A DNA stretch of 64,000 nt from an uncultured SAR116 cluster alpha proteobacterium. Lineage in GTDB: Bacteria; Pseudomonadota; Alphaproteobacteria; Puniceispirillales; Marisalimonadaceae. The stretch is from positions 1 through 64,000 of the forward strand of contig CABZWX010000002.1 of the NCBI GenBank assembly GCA_902529515.1, written 5' to 3'. The notes under the pieces are model-generated. The model saw only the letters and a program-made list of their open reading frames with translations. It searched no databases and was not told the DNA's origin. The translations under genes and the position numbers were made by a program. Position 1 is the first letter of the stretch, and each line of letters begins with the position of its first letter. Of this stretch, positions 1 to 7,379 are shown one piece after another.

Positions 1-1
1 A

Positions 2-22
2 ACATTCCTACCACAGGAATGT
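2..22. other. Perfect inverted repeat (hairpin) at window edge
   Basis: ACATTCCT at 2-9 and AGGAATGT at 15-22 form a perfect 8-bp stem around a 5-base loop. There is no T-run on the + strand side; what lies to the left is outside the window. It could be the terminator of a gene beyond the left edge. Confidence 0.4.
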
Positions 23-70
23 CTAATGGTTAATAATTATACTAAAGTTACTATTAAAACTAGTGTGTAA

Positions 71-84
71 TGACAAATATGTCA
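71..84. promoter_or_regulatory. Small dyad upstream of yggS
   Basis: TGACA-N4-TGTCA is a perfect dyad 90 bases before the yggS start, followed by a T-rich run. A further GTGACA half-site lies near 101-106. The spacing would suit a dimeric regulator, but I do not recognise the site, and such short dyads occur by chance in AT-rich DNA. The rest of 1-173 holds no gene. Confidence 0.2.
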
Positions 85-173
85 CTTTTTTGTTTTAATG
101 TGACATTTATACAACATTATGTAATCTATAACATTTAAATATTATCAAAATTATAATTTAGGGATTTATCATC

Positions 174-845
174 TTGGAAAATATAAAAAAAAAATATGAG
201 TTAATATTAACTAAAATAAACGACATACACAAAGCTAGCTTATTTTCAAAACACAAAACACCTAAACTGGTAGCGGTTTCAAAAAAACAGGATAATTTCA
301 AGATTGACGAAGCACTAGCATGTGGCCAAAAAATTTTTGGTGAAAATAGAGTGCAAGAAGCGATTACTCGATGGCAAAAAAGGCTAGATACTAATTTAGA
401 GCTAGAATTAAGGCTAATAGGACCACTTCAAACTAATAAGGTCAAACAATCTCTCAACTTCTTTGATGTTATTGAAACAATCGACAGAGAAAAAATAGCA
501 ATAGAAATAGCCAAAAACTTTCATCCTAAAGTAAAAACTAAAAGTTTTTATATTCAAGTAAATACGGGCAATGAACCGCAAAAAAGTGGAATAGATCCCT
601 TGCAAGCAGACACATTTATAAATTATTGTATTAAAGACTTAAATTTACCTATAGTCGGATTAATGTGTATACCACCTATAATTGAAGAACCATCGATGCA
701 CTTCCTTTTACTGCAAAAAATAGCATATAGGAATAATTTGTCAGAATTATCTATGGGAATGAGTAGTGATTATGAAGACGCAATTAAATTTGGAGCAACC
801 TCAGTTAGAATTGGCTCACTATTATTTGGTGAAAGACAAGTTTGA
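174..845 (+). CDS. yggS: YggS/PROSC-family PLP-binding homeostasis protein
   Basis: Single-domain alanine-racemase-fold protein that binds pyridoxal phosphate without racemase activity and buffers cellular PLP. Seen: the AVSK motif with the PLP lysine at about residue 37, GENRVQEA at 56-63, IGPLQTNK at 82-89, and the C-terminal SMGMSSDYEDAI...GATSVRIGS block at about 193-214 that holds the cofactor phosphate. Length 223 aa is normal. The start is TTG. It ends next to the convergent ribA with no spacer, so the two stop codons are back to back. Assignment is secure; the exact physiological role of the family is only partly known. Confidence 0.93.
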   Translation: MENIKKKYELILTKINDIHKASLFSKHKTPKLVAVSKKQDNFKIDEALACGQKIFGENRVQEAITRWQKRLDTNLELELRLIGPLQTNKVKQSLNFFDVIETIDREKIAIEIAKNFHPKVKTKSFYIQVNTGNEPQKSGIDPLQADTFINYCIKDLNLPIVGLMCIPPIIEEPSMHFLLLQKIAYRNNLSELSMGMSSDYEDAIKFGATSVRIGSLLFGERQV

Positions 846-1958
846 CTAGAGCATATGACCAGATTTTTTCCTCTTAGTCTCAAGATATTTTTCATTATGT
901 TTATTAGGATTAATCTTTATAGGTATTCGCTTAGTCACATTAATTCCTAAATTTTTTAAATGTTCAACTTTTTTTGGATTATTTGTAATTAGTTCAACAT
1001 CCTTAATATTAAGTTGAGATAAAATTTCTTTGGCAGGATAATATAATCTTTCATCGTCGTTAAATCCTAAATCTTGATTAGCTTCAACAGTATCCATTCC
1101 TTTATCTTGTAAGGAGTAGGCTCGAAGTTTATTTAATAGTCCAATATCTCTTCCTTCTTGAGCTAAATAAATCAAAACACCTTCATCAGCTTCAGCCATA
1201 ATTTTAATAGATTCTTTTAATTGTTGGCCACAATCACACTTAAGACTATCAAGCACATCACCTGTAATACATTGACTATGAATTCTTAGCAAAGCATTAT
1301 TTTTTTTTAATGTCCTGTTTTTTCCAAAAACTAAACAAAAATGTTCGTTTCCACCATCTTTAGGTCTGAAAATGATAATTTCACAATTTTCAGTATATGA
1401 AAGAGGTACTTTTACTTTGACAGCCATATTTAAATTATTAGCTTTTATTTTTTCGTAGGATCTTATATCAGACACATCCACATTAATTAGATTTTTATTA
1501 AAAGCCCATTTATTAATATTTTCTATTGAAACATTTGAGATTACTGTCATTAAGCCTGCTGGGAGAAGTCTTGATTGTCTTAATAATAAAATACAAGACG
1601 AAACAATTCCTTCATTACTTTCGATTAATGCTCCTTCAATCTTTGGTATAAAGTGACCGGTGAGTGGCATACAAAGCGATAAAATGTCATTTAAAGTCCA
1701 AGTATTGTTTATTAAAATTGAACAAGGACCAGTTGCATTTTTAATCCCAATAGCATTACATCGATTTCTGGATATTATAATATTTGGTCTTGATAAAGCT
1801 AAGTTACTTAATTGTTCAATTGTTTTATTATCAATTAATTCAGCAGCAAAAAGTAAAATAGAAATCCCAGAATAATTATCAGAAACCACAAGCTTCCCAC
1901 CTCTTCTAAGTTCAGATATTGCTCTTTCTATTTTAACTGTTAAAGTTATATTATTCAT
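846..1958 (-). CDS. ribA: GTP cyclohydrolase II with degenerate RibB-like N-terminal domain
   Basis: First step of riboflavin synthesis (GTP to the 2,5-diaminopyrimidinone phosphate). The C-terminal half (about 180-370) carries the zinc cysteines C230, C241 and C243 in HSQC-ITGDV and CDCGQQL, plus the AQEGRDIGLLNK loop. The N-terminal 170 residues have the length and position of a DHBP synthase (RibB) domain, but the acidic substrate/metal motif after the first strand (normally a D-D-x-x-R-E-N-E type stretch) reads SDNYSGIS. This half is therefore probably not catalytic, a pattern common in alphaproteobacterial RibA. The gene diverges from the regulator at 1986 with only 27 bases between start codons. 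Confidence 0.9.
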   Translation of the reverse strand: MNNITLTVKIERAISELRRGGKLVVSDNYSGISILLFAAELIDNKTIEQLSNLALSRPNIIISRNRCNAIGIKNATGPCSILINNTWTLNDILSLCMPLTGHFIPKIEGALIESNEGIVSSCILLLRQSRLLPAGLMTVISNVSIENINKWAFNKNLINVDVSDIRSYEKIKANNLNMAVKVKVPLSYTENCEIIIFRPKDGGNEHFCLVFGKNRTLKKNNALLRIHSQCITGDVLDSLKCDCGQQLKESIKIMAEADEGVLIYLAQEGRDIGLLNKLRAYSLQDKGMDTVEANQDLGFNDDERLYYPAKEILSQLNIKDVELITNNPKKVEHLKNLGINVTKRIPIKINPNKHNEKYLETKRKKSGHML

Positions 1959-1985
1959 GAAATATTTTTTTCTATTTTTTAATTA

Positions 1986-2687
1986 ATGGTGACTTCATTG
2001 AAAAAAGAATTTTCAATATTAATATATGAAAAAGAAAAACTTTTAAACTCAATTCTTTATTATCAATTATCTAATCACAATAATTTTAAAGTTTCTGTTG
2101 CAGACAATAATTTAGAAATGTTTGAAGTTTTAAATAAAAAAAAATTTGATACCTACATTATAAATTTAAATTTTTTAAATGAAGATTTAAAAAAATTTTA
2201 TGATTTTTTTGAAACTAACATCAATCATAATAATATCATTGGCTATTACGAACATAATTTTGACAATTCATTTTTTGCTAAAGATAAAATTTTTTTGCTA
2301 AAAAAACCTTTCAGATTAACTTCTCTTTTAGATCATTTAGATAATGTTAAAAAAAATGACACATTAGATAACACAAATAAATATTTAATGAATCATATAA
2401 TTTTTTCGCCGTCTAAAAAAATTATTTCTAACATACAAACAGGTATTACAGAACATTTAACTGAAAAAGAAAATAATTTATTAATTTATTTCTTCAATAA
2501 AAGAAATATTGAATTATTAAAAAGAGATTTATTAACAAATATATGGGGAGTTTCGAATGAGATTAACACACACACACTTGAAACTCACATTTATAGATTA
2601 AAGCAAAAATTATTGAAATTAGAATCAAACTTATCTTTTTCACTAGTCAATAAAAATGGTCTATACTGTATGAAATATAAAGATTAA
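1986..2687 (+). CDS. OmpR-like winged-helix regulator with pseudo-receiver domain
   Basis: Two-domain architecture of a response regulator. Residues about 8-125 look like a CheY-type receiver: strand-like ILIY at 11-14 and a conserved Lys-Pro in LLKKPF at 104-109. However, the acidic pair after strand 1 is Y14-E15 and the phospho-acceptor aspartate is N60 (IINLNF). Residues about 140-230 match the OmpR/PhoB DNA-binding fold (LTEKENNLL, then TLETHIYRLKQKL as recognition helix). It is very AT-rich and Lys/Asn-rich. No kinase is adjacent. It most likely acts without phosphorylation. It sits 29 bases before the JmjC gene on the same strand and may be co-transcribed. Specific family not recognised. 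Confidence 0.75.
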   Translation: MVTSLKKEFSILIYEKEKLLNSILYYQLSNHNNFKVSVADNNLEMFEVLNKKKFDTYIINLNFLNEDLKKFYDFFETNINHNNIIGYYEHNFDNSFFAKDKIFLLKKPFRLTSLLDHLDNVKKNDTLDNTNKYLMNHIIFSPSKKIISNIQTGITEHLTEKENNLLIYFFNKRNIELLKRDLLTNIWGVSNEINTHTLETHIYRLKQKLLKLESNLSFSLVNKNGLYCMKYKD

Positions 2688-2716
2688 AATTAATTTTTAA
2701 AAAGTTGGAGTGTTAA

Positions 2717-3877
2717 TTGAGTAAAGAAATTTTCAAAGAACCATTGGATAATAATTTTTTTTCAAATAACTTTGGAAAGAAATATATACATATAAGAGAA
2801 TTTATAAATGACGCTAACAGCGTTGTTAGTCTTGAAATTCTTGATGACATGCTTTCAAAATCCAATATTTGGAATAATCAAAATTTTAAAATGATGTTGG
2901 ATCAAAAAACAATAAATTCTAACGATTATTCATCTTTGAGTATTGATATTACAGGAAGTAATAATAGACCTGATGTAGATAAAGTACAAAGATTAGTTTC
3001 CAAAGGAGCTTCTATAATCTTAAATGATATTGAAAAGTATAATACAAACCTTTTGAAGATATCAAATGAACTTCAAAGATTAACTCAAGGTAGATGTCAA
3101 GGAAACTTATACTTTTCAATGGCCAGCCATAAAGCATTTGGTCCACATTTTGATTTACACGATGTTTTTGCATTTCATTTTGAAGGTGAAAAAGTATGGA
3201 ATATTTATGAAAACATTGAAGACTCTCCTATTAATCATCCTGTTTTTAAGAACAGTTCAGAAGAAAGAATAAAAAAAGCCGGAAAACTTGTTGATCAAGT
3301 TACATTAAAACCTGGCGATCTATTGTATATTCCTAGGGGCCAATATCATGACGCTTTAGCTTCAAAAAATGGGGCAATTCATGTAGCATTTGGACTAACT
3401 TATTTTAAGCCAATAGATTTGATGTCAAGTTTATGGGAGAAATTCATTTTAAACGATTTTATGAGACAAGATATCCAGCTAAACCCGAATAAAAATGATT
3501 TAAGAGTAATATTGGATAAATTTTCAAAAGAAATAGCTGATATTATAACTTCTGAAGAGACACTTGAAATTTTAAATACTAATATTAATAATTGGCCTTA
3601 TAAAATTAGAGAATATTCTATAAAAAGTTTAGTTTTAGAAGGTATTAGATATGATGTTGACAAATCAGTCAGATTTGAGAAAAAAGACAACAAATCGTTT
3701 TTAATAAGTGGTAAAAATTTTGTAGAAGTTCCAAAACAATATTGTGATTTGACACAATACATTCTTGATAGAGAATTTGTAACAGATAGACTTATTTTTA
3801 CAGAATTTAAGAATACGTCGAAAGAAATTATTACAGATTGTATAGAAAATCTAATTAATATGAAAGTGCTAAAGTAA
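2717..3877 (+). CDS. JmjC-domain (cupin) 2-oxoglutarate/Fe(II) oxygenase, ROX-like
   Basis: Resembles the bacterial ribosomal-protein hydroxylases (YcfD/RoxA, cupin-4). Seen: FGPHFDLHDVFAFHFEG with the H144-x-D146 iron ligands, then LKPGDLLYIPRGQYHDA with the distal ligand H211, then a VAFGL strand. Residues about 240-386 form the C-terminal extension that in this family makes the dimerisation and winged-helix parts. Length 386 aa fits. The start is TTG with TTGGAG six bases upstream. It follows the pseudo-receiver regulator. The substrate cannot be read from sequence; in characterised relatives it is L16 (YcfD) or L27a (MINA53). Fold and metal site are clear, substrate is inference. Confidence 0.8.
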   Translation: MSKEIFKEPLDNNFFSNNFGKKYIHIREFINDANSVVSLEILDDMLSKSNIWNNQNFKMMLDQKTINSNDYSSLSIDITGSNNRPDVDKVQRLVSKGASIILNDIEKYNTNLLKISNELQRLTQGRCQGNLYFSMASHKAFGPHFDLHDVFAFHFEGEKVWNIYENIEDSPINHPVFKNSSEERIKKAGKLVDQVTLKPGDLLYIPRGQYHDALASKNGAIHVAFGLTYFKPIDLMSSLWEKFILNDFMRQDIQLNPNKNDLRVILDKFSKEIADIITSEETLEILNTNINNWPYKIREYSIKSLVLEGIRYDVDKSVRFEKKDNKSFLISGKNFVEVPKQYCDLTQYILDREFVTDRLIFTEFKNTSKEIITDCIENLINMKVLK

Positions 3878-3878
3878 T

Positions 3879-3902
3879 TTTTGTTTCTCACGCGAAACAA
3901 AA
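3879..3902. terminator. Hairpin between the JmjC gene and tRNA-Gln
   Basis: Starting two bases after the JmjC stop codon, TTTTGTTTC (3879-3887) and GAAACAAAA (3894-3902) form a perfect 9-bp stem around TCACGC. It separates two convergent transcription units and could end both. The U/A-rich stem and absence of a clean T-tail on either side make it weaker than a standard terminator. Confidence 0.4.
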
Positions 3903-3925
3903 GAAGTATTTATCTATTTAGATTA

Positions 3926-4000
3926 TGGCTGGGGCGGTAGGATTCGAACCTACGGTACACGAGATCAAAACCCGATGCCTTACCACTTGGCTACGCCCCA
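3926..4000 (-). tRNA. tRNA-Gln (UUG)
   Basis: Read on the minus strand this is a complete 75-base cloverleaf including encoded CCA. The acceptor stem TGGGGCG/CGCCCCA, a D arm, the anticodon loop TTTTGAT with TTG in positions 34-36, and a T arm with GGTTCGAATCC are all seen. The anticodon stem has one G-U pair and a U-U at its outer end. The identity Gln follows from the UUG anticodon. It lies downstream of ispE on the same strand, 21 bases away. Confidence 0.95.
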
Positions 4001-4021
4001 TCGTTAACTGGATTACATTAT

Positions 4022-4915
4022 TTAAAATTTAATTTCAAGAACTTTAGAGAAACTTACCCTATTCAAGTTGAAATCAGCTTTTTGTCCAAACCAAATAAAA
4101 TATTTATTATTAAAGAACTTAACTAAATTAGGTATATCTTTTAAACTTTTTATTATACCAAAGCATGTAGACCCACTTCCCGTCATACCATAAGCAACAA
4201 TATTAGGAATTTTTTTTAAATTAACTAAAACATCCTTAATTTTCGGTGCCAGACTAGTTGCTGAAAGTAAAAGAGAATTATGAATTATTACGTTTTCAAA
4301 AAACATTTTTTTTGATTTATAATTTAAATTTTTAAAATCAGAGTAATGTTGGAATACAGATTTAGTTGATAGTTCGACATTTGGGTAAATTATAAGAAAA
4401 TAATAATTACTTGGAAATTTTTTTCTTTTTATTTCTTTGCCATAACCACTTAACCGTAAATCTTTACTGATAATACATGATGGCACGTCAGATCCTAATT
4501 CACTTCCAATTTGTAATATTTTAGATATAGGTATTTTATTATTCTTCTTATCTTTGTTAAAAAGTGTTCGTAGAAGTACGAGAGTTGCTGCGGCATCTGC
4601 CGAACCTCCACCTAATCCTGAACCAATTGGAATATTTTTATCTAGGTAAATTTCAAATTTTTTGTCCCAATTTGTGTAAAATCTGAATTGGTTGATAGCT
4701 TGCAAAATTAAATTTTTTTTTGGGTCGATAAGAAATGAATTTTCTTTATTTTGATAAAAAGTATCATTTTGACTGAATTTTAAATAAATTTCATCAAATA
4801 ATTCTAAAAAGCAGATATCACTCTCTAAAAAGTGAAGACCAGATTCAGATTTATCTTTAACAAATAAATTTAAATTAAGTTTTGCAGGTGCAGAAATACT
4901 ATAATAGACGGTCAT
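4022..4915 (-). CDS. ispE: 4-diphosphocytidyl-2-C-methyl-D-erythritol kinase
   Basis: GHMP kinase of the MEP isoprenoid pathway, phosphorylating CDP-ME at the 2-hydroxyl. Seen: N-terminal APAKLNLNL (9-17), the ATP-binding PIGSGLGGGSADAAATL (96-112), the catalytic aspartate in GSELGSDVPS (D143) and the C-terminal GMTGSGSTCFG loop. Length 297 aa is typical. Its start overlaps the end of the upstream TPR lipoprotein gene by 17 bases, so the two are translationally coupled in one operon. Confidence 0.95.
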   Translation of the reverse strand: MTVYYSISAPAKLNLNLFVKDKSESGLHFLESDICFLELFDEIYLKFSQNDTFYQNKENSFLIDPKKNLILQAINQFRFYTNWDKKFEIYLDKNIPIGSGLGGGSADAAATLVLLRTLFNKDKKNNKIPISKILQIGSELGSDVPSCIISKDLRLSGYGKEIKRKKFPSNYYFLIIYPNVELSTKSVFQHYSDFKNLNYKSKKMFFENVIIHNSLLLSATSLAPKIKDVLVNLKKIPNIVAYGMTGSGSTCFGIIKSLKDIPNLVKFFNNKYFIWFGQKADFNLNRVSFSKVLEIKF

Positions 4916-6536
4916 GATGTCTTATTTTTTCTTTTATTTTTTTAATTTTATTCTTGTTAGTTTCATATTTAAGAGCTTTTTTCCACTCAAAAATAGCTTC
5001 ATTTCTTCTATTTAACATAAAATAACAATCACCAAGGTGATCTATAACTTCAGCACTTCTTGGTAGGATAGAAACAGATTTTTCTAAAAAGTAAACTGCA
5101 GAATTAAAATTATTCCTCTTATATTCTACCCAACCAAGAGTGTCTAAAAAGTAGCCATTATTTGGATCTATAGTTAAAGCTTTTTTTATTAAATTTAAAG
5201 CAAGTTCTAATTCTTGATTTTTTATAGCTAATTTATAAGAGACATAATTTAATGTAAAAGTATCATGTGGATTTTTTTTCAAAAGTTCTAAGAATAAAAC
5301 TTTTGCTTCTTTCCATCTTCCTAGTTTATCTAAGTTAGAAGCATATAAAAATAAATCTCTGTCATTCGAATCATAATCATCTAAAATCTTTTTATAAATT
5401 TTCAAAGACTTATGATATAATAATTTTGATTTATAGTAATTTGCAAGCCTATATAAAACAAATTTATTATCAGGCCAGACGTTAGTAATTTTGAAGAGTA
5501 ATGTTTTATATTCTATATTCATACTAGAAGATTTTATAATGTCTAATTTTTTTAGATTTGCTGGTAAAGAAAAAACTGATTTTTCAGGTATAGTATCTAA
5601 AATTCTAAATGCTGTTTCATAGGTTTTTTCAAAGGTATAGATTTCTGCTAAAGCATATTTAGAAATGTCCAATTTAGGCTCCAGAAAAATACTAAACTCT
5701 AACAATATTTTTTGATGAAAATAAGAGTTATTTACTTTTAAGTTATCTTCATTTATCAAATTATAAATTTTAGATCCTAAAATAACATTTAATTCTTGAA
5801 CTTTTTTAAATATATTATTTTTTTTAGAAAAATTATTAATTATGTTAATTTTATCAAACTGGCTTGGTAGTTTTAGTTTTATAATTTCTTTTGATTTTTC
5901 GAAATTATCTACTCTGAAGTAAAATCCTGCTAATAACAATAATTCATGGCTATTTAAATCATTGTTTTTATAAATTATGTTAGCAATTTTAATTAGTTCT
6001 TTGGAATCATAAAAATTTTCTAATATTAGTAACTCGTGAATAGATGACTTATTATAATAGTTTCCTGATAAATCTTTTTGTGGGTTTTCTGTTTCCTTAA
6101 TCCAAAATTTAACTAAACTATTTAAATCATCAATATTAAAAAACAATTTTTGATTTTTAAAAACCTCAAGACTGCCTCTTAAATCATTATTTTTAATTTT
6201 TAAAATATATCTGGGTAAATTGTATAAGGTGTTAATTTTACCATTAACTTTCAATTTACGGGAAACATTATCTGCGGTATTAAAATTTCCACTTACTAGA
6301 TTAGAAAAAAATTTGAATTCCAAAAGTTTTAGATTAGTGAGTTTTCTATTTAGTATCCGACTAGCAGTATAAGCATCCCCTTTTTTTATTGAATAATTAG
6401 CAGTAAGATAGTTTCCTAAATATGACGTATTGTTTTTTTGATTATAATGATCTTTGGGTATATCTGAAAGCTTTGTTTTGATGTTACAACTTATCAAATT
6501 CACTGAAATCAAAAGAATTAGTGCACTTTTAATCAT
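4899..6536 (-). CDS. TPR-repeat lipoprotein
   Basis: Probable envelope lipoprotein with a superhelical TPR C-terminus. With the ATG at 6536 the protein starts MIKSALILLISVNLISC, a compact signal peptide with lipobox L-I-S-C (Cys17). A TTG four codons upstream is possible but puts charge-poor residues first. The C-terminal third has recognisable TPRs, for example ALNLIKKALTIDPNNGYFLD and the following AVYFLEKSVSILPRSAEVID. The central part is low-complexity, Lys/Asn/Leu-rich. Alphaproteobacteria often have a TPR protein directly before ispE. The function is unknown; a role in assembling an envelope complex is inference. Confidence 0.8.
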   Translation of the reverse strand: MIKSALILLISVNLISCNIKTKLSDIPKDHYNQKNNTSYLGNYLTANYSIKKGDAYTASRILNRKLTNLKLLEFKFFSNLVSGNFNTADNVSRKLKVNGKINTLYNLPRYILKIKNNDLRGSLEVFKNQKLFFNIDDLNSLVKFWIKETENPQKDLSGNYYNKSSIHELLILENFYDSKELIKIANIIYKNNDLNSHELLLLAGFYFRVDNFEKSKEIIKLKLPSQFDKINIINNFSKKNNIFKKVQELNVILGSKIYNLINEDNLKVNNSYFHQKILLEFSIFLEPKLDISKYALAEIYTFEKTYETAFRILDTIPEKSVFSLPANLKKLDIIKSSSMNIEYKTLLFKITNVWPDNKFVLYRLANYYKSKLLYHKSLKIYKKILDDYDSNDRDLFLYASNLDKLGRWKEAKVLFLELLKKNPHDTFTLNYVSYKLAIKNQELELALNLIKKALTIDPNNGYFLDTLGWVEYKRNNFNSAVYFLEKSVSILPRSAEVIDHLGDCYFMLNRRNEAIFEWKKALKYETNKNKIKKIKEKIRHHDRLL

Positions 6537-6625
6537 AAAATTTACCAAAAGTTATTATTTTCTTTAATATAAAATCAATACAACCTATCTTATATTATTA
6601 AATAAAATTTAATAGGAAATTTTAA

Positions 6626-7372
6626 TTGGATCAGACTGATACTAAAAACCAAAAAATAATTACAAATATTTTAAATTTTTATAGAGAAATTGGAATCGAT
6701 ATTACAGTTTCTAACAAATTTTTTTATAAAGACCCTGCTTTATTAAAAGGTTACAAAAAAAACATAAAAATTAATAAAAATTATGACATACAAAAAAATA
6801 AAGATATTAAAATTAGAGAATTGGAACATTTATTCAAAAACTTTGAAGGTTGCAAATTAAAAAAAACATCTACAAATTTTGTCAAATTTTACGGAAATAC
6901 AAATTCAAAAATATTAATTATTGACGGACCGCCAGATGAGGAAGAAGATAAAAATGGTCTATCTTTTGTTTCAAGTAAAGGATTATTATTTGAAAAAATG
7001 CTTAATGCTATAGAATTGACGATAGATGAAACTTTCATAGTAAAAGGGATACCTTGGAGACCACCAGGTAACAGATACCCAAGTAATGATGAAATAAAAA
7101 TTTGTAGACCCTTTATTCTGAATTTGATAAATATATTAAATCCTAAAATTATTTTATGTTTAGGCGAAGTTCCCACCTACCAAATATTAGAATTGAATGA
7201 GAGTATCATAAAAACAAGGGGAAAATGGCGAACATTAAAATCTAATCAATCTAATTGTAAATTCTCTGTTCTTCCAACTTTTAGTATTTCACATTTGTTA
7301 AATAGACCAGATTTAAAAAAATATGCTTGGGAGGATATGAAATTACTAAGAGACAGTATCAAAGAAATTTAG
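6626..7372 (+). CDS. Uracil-DNA glycosylase family 4-like protein with altered active site
   Basis: Overall clearly the alphaproteobacterial SPO1-polymerase-N-like UDG: FEGCKLKKTSTN, G-L-S-FV around a GLLFEKML helix, WRPPGNRYPSNDEI, CRPF, NPKIILCLGE, and a C-terminal LLNRPDLKKYAWEDMKLL. However, the first catalytic motif, normally GEAPG-x2-ED, reads DGPPDEEED, and the second, normally TFHPAYLLR, reads TFSISHLLN, so the conserved Glu and His are both gone. Of the family's four Fe-S cysteines only two positions are visible. The start is TTG with an AGGAAA upstream. It is an intact 248-aa frame, so it is kept for some purpose, perhaps DNA binding or changed specificity. Divergent from the TPR gene. 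Confidence 0.75.
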   Translation: MDQTDTKNQKIITNILNFYREIGIDITVSNKFFYKDPALLKGYKKNIKINKNYDIQKNKDIKIRELEHLFKNFEGCKLKKTSTNFVKFYGNTNSKILIIDGPPDEEEDKNGLSFVSSKGLLFEKMLNAIELTIDETFIVKGIPWRPPGNRYPSNDEIKICRPFILNLINILNPKIILCLGEVPTYQILELNESIIKTRGKWRTLKSNQSNCKFSVLPTFSISHLLNRPDLKKYAWEDMKLLRDSIKEI

Positions 7373-7379
7373 TTGCGTT

